A DNA stretch of 64,000 nucleotides from NCBI GenBank assembly GCA_024167805.1, contig CP099988.1:124001-188000 (forward strand), in the 5' to 3' direction. Of this stretch, positions 58,025 to 64,000 are shown piece after piece. Origin of the DNA: Methanobacterium sp. ERen5. Lineage in GTDB: Archaea; Methanobacteriota; Methanobacteria; Methanobacteriales; Methanobacteriaceae. A model generated the notes under the pieces. It did not search any database. It saw only the letters and a list, made by a program, of their open reading frames with translations, and was not told the origin of the DNA. Numbering within the stretch: the first letter of the stretch is position 1; each line of letters starts with the position of its first letter. A program made the position numbers and the translations under genes.

Positions 58025-58751
58025 TGAATCTCTCAAAATCATGGGTCATTGCAAACAAAGATTTCAGCATTTTTATGAAGAAAAAAGAATTTTATACACC
58101 CTGCTAATTCTACCATTATTATTTTCAATTATTTTACCATTGTCCATCAGATCTTTAACCAATGAAACTGATCCCAAAGACATGATAACCTTAATAAATG
58201 CTTTTTCATATTTCTATGTCATATTGGTCTACATTCAATCAACCACACTTGCTTCTTACAGTATACTTGGTGAAAAGATCGAACAAAGTTTAGAACCACT
58301 TCTAGCTACTCCTACAACCGAAAGTGAACTACTACTTGGAAAAACTGTAGCTTCATTCCTTCCATCTGTAGCCATAATATATGCAAACTCAATAATATTT
58401 ATGATTTTAATAGATCTGTTTACAAAAAACAGCTTTGGCTATCTCTTTTATCCCAACTGGACCATGGCTTTCATACTATTGGTGGTGGTACCATTATCAT
58501 CCATCTTCAGTATACAGTTGAATGTAATAATTTCTTCAAGGGTGAACGATGTTAGAACCGCAAATCAGTTAGGATTTTTGATGTTTTTACCATTCATGGG
58601 ATTGTACATTCCATTGGTAACTAATTCTCTGTCGTTAAATATTATCAACTTAACATTAATATCAGTGATCATCTTACTAATTGATATAATACTGTTTTAT
58701 ATCAGTAAATCCACCTTCAATCGTGATAAAATCCTTACTAAATGGAAATAA
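58021..58751 (+). CDS. ABC-2 type transporter permease, frame broken near the N-terminus
   Basis: About 243 residues, six helices. The true start is ATG 58021 or 58024, overlapping the stop of the ATPase gene (AAATGATGA). It gives MNLSKSWVIANKDFSIFMKK, then the frame breaks in the A run 58081-58086 (six A; seven needed) and continues as RILYTLLILPLLFSIILPLS. A frame that begins at 58014 is an artefact of the break. ABC-2 elements such as GEKIEQSLEPLLATPTTESE and LLGKTVASFLPSVAIIYAN are typical. With the ATPase it forms an exporter, substrate unknown. Confidence 0.82.
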
Positions 58752-58940
58752 TTATCATGAATATTTTGTAGTAAAATTTTTTTATTTTTAGATAATATAT
58801 CAAATTTTAAACAAAATACTGAAAATATCTGAAAAATCTTTTTATTGTATCTCTTTATACTCTGATTATTGATTACTTTTCATATGCTCTTACACTATGA
58901 CTAAACTATTATAAGTACACGTTATTATTGGTGATAAAAA

Positions 58941-59111
58941 ATGGTGCAAAATAGCTACAAAAATAATGTACAAAACCAGTTAGTTGATTATTCAATACAT
59001 GCCATCAAATTTTTAGATCCTCAAAATAAATTATTAGACTGTGATACAGAGGGCATGTTGGACTTTGAAGTTCAAACTACGCTGGAATCTTTCTTTAAAA
59101 CTAAAAAATAA
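58941..59111 (+). CDS. Small uncharacterised protein, 56 aa
   Basis: An uninterrupted 56-codon frame from ATG 58941 to TAA 59109-59111, with GGTGAT at 58930-58935 in front. It reads SYKNNVQNQLVDYSIHAIKF, DPQNKLLDCDTEGMLDFEVQ and TTLESFFKTKK. It is acidic, has no membrane segment and no known family. Ribosome site and spacing favour a real gene. Confidence 0.55.
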   Translation: MVQNSYKNNVQNQLVDYSIHAIKFLDPQNKLLDCDTEGMLDFEVQTTLESFFKTKK

Positions 59112-59216
59112 TTTATCAATTAATTAAAAAATCTTCAGAAATTGATATATAAGTAAAAATAAGGTAGGAAATGTGATTTATGGTTTAATATTTAAACCAT
59201 TATTCACCTTTTTATT

Positions 59217-59622
59217 TTAACCCATTCCTCCCAAGAATTCGCCTGTTTTAGCATCCACTTTTGCTCCCCCAATATCCTCTCCATAAAATTCACTTTCGGG
59301 ATCATTGTCATAGACAGTTATTCTGTAATAGGGATTGTTAGAATTTTTTACAAGCGTTGCACTGTATCTAACATTTCCAGACTGGCCTTCTTCGTTCTGC
59401 TTTACTACACTTATGGCCTTAGATGCACTTATAAAATTATCTTGGGATTTGCCTTGAGTAGTAGAGTTTGTTTGATTCACTGTAGTGATATTAGCACTCT
59501 GATTTTGATTAGTTGTGTTTGAGTTGGATAAATAACCTTGTATAAGCATTCCAACTGTTACTCCCAATACACCCATTAATATCACAACAACTATTATCAG
59601 TATCTTAATATTTTTATCAATA
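59217..59622 (-). CDS. PepSY-like small secreted or membrane-anchored protein, frame broken at the start
   Basis: About 134 residues. A single N-terminal membrane segment (KILIIVVVILMGVLGVTVGM) is followed by an Asn/Thr-rich linker and then a PepSY-like domain: ISASKAISVVKQNEEGQSGN and YRITVYDNDPESEFYGEDIG with the end VDAKTGEFLGGMG, as in PepSY units (V..VDA.TGE). The probable start is TTG 59622 after GGGGGGA; the A run (T 59613-59617) needs one more base to join MIKNIK to the rest. PepSY domains often inhibit secreted peptidases. No peptidase lies adjacent. Confidence 0.65.
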
Positions 59623-59739
59623 AATTATTCCCCCCAAATATTCATGATGAAAATACCTTTGACCCTCATATTTGTAAATACAAGATGAATGAAGAAAGAT
59701 ATTTCATAAATAGTTGTCTAATTTTTAATTAATAAATTT

Positions 59740-60417
59740 TTAGTACCATTTTTGAAGTTTTTTAGTTACAGCTTCAAATGTTGGTTCCAATGTGTATATA
59801 TCTACGTGTAACGCATTGTCAATTTCAACTATTTCATAACCTTTAGAGGCTAATTTGGCACATTCATCTATTATTTCAGGTACATCGCGTGAACCACATA
59901 TTATCATGACATCTTCGGGATCAAACTCCATTTGAGGAATCTCTGCCAATGTTGTGAATAGATCAGTCACGGATCCGTTTACTCTGTAATCTCTGAGTAC
60001 TCTAATCATCCCTTGAGTTTTAGGGCCGAATGTTTTAGCCAGTGCCGGTGATATTCCAATAGCATGATCTGCACCACTTATTAGCGATAATCGCCCACCA
60101 AGTGAATGGCCCACAGCCGTTACGTTTCCAAACTGTTTGAAGTAGTTTATTGCTGTCTTAAGATCTGAAAGAACTTGTCCATCTAATTTGCATCTGTTTT
60201 CTCCATGGCCCCTCAGATCAATTACTCCTGTTGTGAAGCCTGTTTTTGCTATTCGAAAAGCTAAACCTAGCATTTCTTCCTTGGAACCTCCATAGTTGTG
60301 AGCAACTACTACAGCACCTCTTGATTCAAGTGGAGTTAACTTCAAAACAGGTACTTGACATCCATCACCTTCTATTATAACCTCTTCAATCTCTAAAGAA
60401 TTTTTATTCAAATTCAT
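59740..60417 (-). CDS. Alpha/beta hydrolase (serine hydrolase)
   Basis: A 225-residue alpha/beta hydrolase. VAHNYGGSKEEMLGLAFRIA and GVIDLRGHGENRCKLDGQVL form the oxyanion side, GHSLGGRLSLISGA is the nucleophile elbow (GHSLGG), FDPEDVMIICGSRDVPEIID carries the Asp and ALHVDIYTLEP the His. It has no signal peptide. Substrate is likely an ester or thioester; unknown. It is alone, with MFS genes upstream on the same strand. GGGGGATAAACATTATG gives the start. Confidence 0.88.
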   Translation of the reverse strand: MNLNKNSLEIEEVIIEGDGCQVPVLKLTPLESRGAVVVAHNYGGSKEEMLGLAFRIAKTGFTTGVIDLRGHGENRCKLDGQVLSDLKTAINYFKQFGNVTAVGHSLGGRLSLISGADHAIGISPALAKTFGPKTQGMIRVLRDYRVNGSVTDLFTTLAEIPQMEFDPEDVMIICGSRDVPEIIDECAKLASKGYEIVEIDNALHVDIYTLEPTFEAVTKKLQKWY

Positions 60418-60542
60418 AATGTTTATCCCCCGTATTGTTGAATCTTAGAAATAAAAAAATTTAATATAATTTGATTTGTGAGAAAACTCTAAATTGTAAT
60501 TCTCCAAACCAAATTTAAATAAATTTGCTGTTTCAAACTTCT

Positions 60543-61739
60543 TTAGTTGATTTTCACTGATTTTTTGATTAACAACGATAATCCTACTCCTAAAAGCAGT
60601 ATCAACCCCATTACTAAGTATGGTAGAACGTTTATGCCAGTGTCAAGTAGTGTTATTGCTAAAATAGGACCAATTCCTGCACCTATAAAGAGTATTACAG
60701 TGTGTAGTGAGAGTGCAGCTCCCCTTGACTGGCCACCTACTTGTCCTATGATGGTTATTAAAGCAGGTGCTGTTACTGCTATGCCTGCTACAAATACCAC
60801 ACTTAAAAGTACTAGTATTTGGATGCTGTTTACGAATGCTATTGAAGTTAAACTTATTGCTGCTATCAACAATCCTCCGATGAGTACGTTGAATATTCCA
60901 AATTTTTTGACAAACAAACCTGATGTTGTTGCAAATATTATTCCAAATATTCCTGCAGCCCTAACATAGAGAATTTCTTGACTGTTTAGACCAAATTGTG
61001 GTTCTATCAAATAATATCCCAAACTCGCATACATACACATCATCGACATTAAAAACATCACATCAACTGCAAAGCATAATATCAGGGGCTTTATTTTTAA
61101 CAGAGATGCCATATTTTCAACAGTTTCAATAATATTTGTTTTAAGACGTGGCAAGTTGTCCTTTGGCAATAAAAATAGTACTAAGACTAACGTCACTAGA
61201 TATGTGAGTCCCATAATGTAAAAGACATAGTTCCATGCCAAATATTGATTTATTAATCCGCTTATAACTTGTCCTACAATTCCAGCCATTAAAAATCCTG
61301 TTACAAGAAAACCTGTGGCAGTTAATTTTTTATTATCAGGAAACATTTCTGGGATGTAAGCTAGTGCAACTGGAGAGAATGATGCTGCTACAGCTCCTTG
61401 TAATGCCCTCATAGTTAAAATCCAATATATATTATCAAATAGGCCAACTAATGGTGTGACAACTGTTAACATTGCCATACCTATTAATATAATTTTTTTA
61501 CGACCATATCTATCAGACATGGGTCCATAAACAAGACATCCCACTGCAAAAAATATGCAAAATATGCTACTTGTCCATGCAGCCACTCCTGATGATACCT
61601 CAAATGTGGATGAAAACAAAGAAATTAATGGTATGGTAAGATACATACTCGACATGACAATTAAACCACACCAAAATAGGATCAATGTCATTAAAGAGTA
61701 GTTTGTTTTTGATTTAATAGTAGTAACTGATTTATTCAT
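60543..61739 (-). CDS. MFS transporter, 12-helix (DHA1-like)
   Basis: A 398-residue exporter with 12 predicted helices. VYGPMSDRYGRKKIILIGMA is motif A between helices 2 and 3; MRALQGAVAASFSPVALAYI is helix 4; FLVTGFLMAGIVGQVISGLI matches the DHA motif C region. It opens MNKSVTTIKSKTNYSLMTLI. It probably exports small hydrophobic compounds by proton antiport. It lies just after a 14-helix exporter on the same strand with 162 bp between. The ribosome site (AAGAGG) is acceptable. Confidence 0.85.
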   Translation of the reverse strand: MNKSVTTIKSKTNYSLMTLILFWCGLIVMSSMYLTIPLISLFSSTFEVSSGVAAWTSSIFCIFFAVGCLVYGPMSDRYGRKKIILIGMAMLTVVTPLVGLFDNIYWILTMRALQGAVAASFSPVALAYIPEMFPDNKKLTATGFLVTGFLMAGIVGQVISGLINQYLAWNYVFYIMGLTYLVTLVLVLFLLPKDNLPRLKTNIIETVENMASLLKIKPLILCFAVDVMFLMSMMCMYASLGYYLIEPQFGLNSQEILYVRAAGIFGIIFATTSGLFVKKFGIFNVLIGGLLIAAISLTSIAFVNSIQILVLLSVVFVAGIAVTAPALITIIGQVGGQSRGAALSLHTVILFIGAGIGPILAITLLDTGINVLPYLVMGLILLLGVGLSLLIKKSVKIN

Positions 61740-61901
61740 TTAAAACCTCTTAAAAAATAGTTTAAGTATAAAATTTTATCGTGACAAGATATAAATATTG
61801 TTGTTATATTCCAGAATCCCTTCATTAAATTTTAACATTGACTAGAAACCCACAAAAAAAGTTAGTCAATTAAAATGTGATTTGCCCAATTAACGATTAT
61901 A

Positions 61902-63326
61902 TTACAATGGATTCATCTGTTGTTTTTTGCTCTTGAGTCCAAATGCTAGAACTGTCATAAATAATGCAATAACGCCCATGATAAAGTAAGATAATTGATA
62001 ACCCAAAATAGTACCGGCGTATGAACCAATAAACGCTCCAATCAACGCCCCTCCCATTAATTGCCCAACACTTGTAATAATGTTGATTAAAGCCTGACCA
62101 GATGCCCTTTCCTTAGCTGGGCTTTCAACAAGCATAATGTATCTTGGTGGGGATCCTATGGCCGTACTCATTCCAACACCAACCAAGAATCCTGAAATAA
62201 TAATAAGATACAATGATTCAGGAAACATACCCAGCATTAAGAGACCTAATGACATTATAAACGAACCAGTTATCATTATATTTTTTGATCCGAATTTATC
62301 CAAGAGTTTACCAATTATTGGAGCTCCAATTGCCATTGTAACAACAATCGGAAGTAACATCAGGCTTGCATCGGAACTGTTTAATGATAGTCCTATGACT
62401 ACAAATGCAGGTATAAAAATTGTTGCTGCTTGAATTAATCCTGTTCCAACCATCATAGTATTAATAAGTCTTACTTCTCGACTTTTGAATAGATCAATTT
62501 GGATCAATGGATCATCTATCCACTTTTCAACCTTCCAAAGAACAGGTAAAAGTATTAAACTTAAAAAGAGGTAGGGCAACACTGACAGTGACAGTAAACT
62601 GTTTACAAAATTGTTTGCTTCGATCTGATTCAAACCATAGGCCAGAGATATAACGAGTATGCTTAAAATAGCCAGACCATACCAATCAAATTTGATATTC
62701 CTGTTAACCAATGTTTTTGGAAGTAGGTAGTAGCTTCCAATTAGTACCATGGCAGAAATTGGTAAATTAATGATAAATAATGATTGCCATCCAAATTTAA
62801 GTAGCAAACCCCCTAATATTGGGCCTAATACACTTGAAATACCCCATACTGAACTAATAATACCCAGAGCTCCGCCTCTTTTTTCAGGAGGGAATATATC
62901 TCCGATAAATGCATTTGCAACAGGAAATATTCCACCAGCCCCCATTCCTTGAACTGCCCTACCAATAAGTAGCATTTCAAAGGAGATTGATGTGATGGTA
63001 ATGAGGGATCCTATGGCAAATAGAATTATATCTAGGATGTAAATAGATTTACGACCGTATATGTCTGATAGTTTGGCCATTAATGGAGTTCCTATCATGA
63101 AAAACAATATGTAAATAGTAAATACCCATGAAAGCAGCCTTTCATTCACAGTGAAATATGATTGTACTGCAGGAAGTGCTGGTCCAACAATACCAATATC
63201 AAGGGATCCCATGAAAACCCCAATGAAAAGTAAAACCAACACCTTGTTGTTACCATTTAATTCCATGTGAATCTTATGAATCTTCCTAGAAATAAACCTT
63301 TTTTTGTTCTGATTTTTTTCTTCCAT
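61902..63326 (-). CDS. MFS drug:H+ antiporter, DHA2 (14-helix)
   Basis: A 474-residue transporter of the EmrB/QacA type. GSLDIGIVGPALPAVQSYFT is the helix-1 pattern, LLSWVFTIYILFFMIGTPLM and AKLSDIYGRKSIYILDI hold motif A, and GRAVQGMGAGGIFPVANAFI helix 4. FPPEKRGGALGIISSVWGIS and GPILGGLLLKFGWQSLFIIN are the motif C region. It likely exports drugs or metabolites. It is the third DHA2-like exporter in the window. It starts MEEKNQNKKRF with a basic N-terminus. The gene is divergent from the radical SAM gene. Confidence 0.87.
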   Translation of the reverse strand: MEEKNQNKKRFISRKIHKIHMELNGNNKVLVLLFIGVFMGSLDIGIVGPALPAVQSYFTVNERLLSWVFTIYILFFMIGTPLMAKLSDIYGRKSIYILDIILFAIGSLITITSISFEMLLIGRAVQGMGAGGIFPVANAFIGDIFPPEKRGGALGIISSVWGISSVLGPILGGLLLKFGWQSLFIINLPISAMVLIGSYYLLPKTLVNRNIKFDWYGLAILSILVISLAYGLNQIEANNFVNSLLSLSVLPYLFLSLILLPVLWKVEKWIDDPLIQIDLFKSREVRLINTMMVGTGLIQAATIFIPAFVVIGLSLNSSDASLMLLPIVVTMAIGAPIIGKLLDKFGSKNIMITGSFIMSLGLLMLGMFPESLYLIIISGFLVGVGMSTAIGSPPRYIMLVESPAKERASGQALINIITSVGQLMGGALIGAFIGSYAGTILGYQLSYFIMGVIALFMTVLAFGLKSKKQQMNPL

Positions 63327-63465
63327 GTTTCCATCTGCTATTCATACCGATCATAAAATTTATTATCGATGCTGTTCTAAAATGTATTAAGGTGATTTAG
63401 AAACAATTTTTTTTTGAAATATGATAATTCTCGTTTAACATTTCAGATGTTAAGAAGGAAATAAA

Positions 63466-64000
63466 ATGGATAACTATGCGAAAGAAGAAAAAAGTGAAAT
63501 AGATATTGGAGATATGATCAATTCCTTTCAAGCTGTGGCCAACAATCCACTATCAAAATTTATTATAAGTAGAACCTTTGATTATTGTGAGAAGGATCAT
63601 GGTAATCGTCTGGAAGTAGGGCTTGAATTACTTTTTAACAAAAGAAAAAATGCATGTATACGTTGTAAAGGACTCTCCAAAATGTTGTCTTTCATTATTA
63701 AAAAGGGAGTTAAGACTTTTGGAGTTACTGATCACGACCTAAAAGAAGTAATGGAAGATCCTTACTGGATAAAAGGTTTAAGCAGCGTAATAAAAGGAAT
63801 TGGAGAATTTGGAGTTAAAAAGCCATTTGTACCTGGAGCTCCGTTTCAAGTTGTATGGAACATAACAAAATCATGTAACATGAAATGTGCCCACTGTTAT
63901 GAGAATGCAGGTAAAAAAGCTGAACATGAACTTAAGAGTGATGAAATAAAACAGTGCCTCGAGATTTTGTCCAGAAGCGGTGTTACATCAATAGCATTTT
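63466..64000 (+). CDS. Radical SAM protein (3' end outside window)
   Basis: The frame from ATG 63466 (after GAAGGA) stays open to the last base, 178 codons. CNMKCAHCYENAG is the radical SAM CxxxCxxC motif that binds the [4Fe-4S] cluster. It lies in VWNITKSCNMKCAHCYENAG at about residue 145, after a helical N-terminal region (INSFQAVANNPLSKFIISRT, CIRCKGLSKMLSFIIKKGVK). The order of a helical front domain and then the radical SAM core occurs in several maturase or heme-type SAM enzymes. The product cannot be assigned from this part. Confidence 0.85.
   Translation, partial: MDNYAKEEKSEIDIGDMINSFQAVANNPLSKFIISRTFDYCEKDHGNRLEVGLELLFNKRKNACIRCKGLSKMLSFIIKKGVKTFGVTDHDLKEVMEDPYWIKGLSSVIKGIGEFGVKKPFVPGAPFQVVWNITKSCNMKCAHCYENAGKKAEHELKSDEIKQCLEILSRSGVTSIAF

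Noticed and set aside
1..64000. CRISPR array or rRNA genes
   Set aside because: No run of regularly spaced direct repeats and no rRNA-like conserved sequence was seen in the whole window.

Overview
The window looks like chromosome from a mesophilic, low-GC methanogen of the Methanobacteriales, probably a Methanobacterium. The evidence is a corrinoid methyltransferase subunit MtrA paralogue, CbiZ-type archaeal corrinoid salvage, archaeal-type PheS, an archaeal tRNA-Thr without encoded CCA, strong GGAGGTGA ribosome sites, several small DUF5518-like membrane proteins and beta-helix adhesin-like surface proteins. The genus is inference.

Layout. 1-1313: housekeeping (MBL-fold hydrolase, tRNA-Thr). 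1314-11720: accessory region with decayed genes, two iron-sulfur flavoproteins around an MFS exporter, a zinc-protein/ribbon-helix-helix pair with decayed copies, DUF5518-like membrane proteins, a broken HEAT-like gene and one complete insertion sequence. 11721-20760: metal and redox genes (CopB-type ATPase, molbindin, molybdate/tungstate ABC genes, rubredoxin-V4R protein, AI-2E-type permease), then aroC and UspA. 20861-27681: SLC13 permease, DNA glycosylase, hemB, a CitG-like gene and pheS. 27682-31700: response regulator, CPBP protease, tocopherol-cyclase-like protein, DUF1801 protein. 31844-36430: a run of membrane and secreted surface proteins. 36431-40945: decayed and small genes, TPR and helical-repeat proteins. 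41062-50151: MFS exporter, FAD oxidoreductase, metallophosphoesterase, zinc-ribbon and small membrane proteins, chagasin-like inhibitor, truncated surface gene beside an IS630 remnant. 50119-55581: an ECF transporter, MtrA paralogue and CbiZ, best read as a corrinoid uptake, use and remodelling locus. 55972-64000: repeat membrane protein, ABC-2 exporter, hydrolase, two MFS exporters and the start of a radical SAM gene.

Many otherwise intact genes, including aroC, the transporter ATPase and the FAD oxidoreductase, are split by single-base indels. Almost all lie in homopolymers that read one base too short (G/C runs of 4 where 5 are needed; A/T runs of 4-7). This looks like long-read consensus error more than mass pseudogenisation, so I annotate these as single CDSs and give the break position. 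Real decay exists too: the RHH copy, primase remnant, IS630 remnant and a gene with three in-frame stops.

The most interesting items are the ECF/MtrA/CbiZ corrinoid locus with an inverted repeat in its divergent promoter region, an MsvR-box-like site before the rubredoxin-V4R gene, a perfect 20-bp palindrome before the AI-2E-type permease, and the zinc-protein/RHH module with decayed copies nearby.
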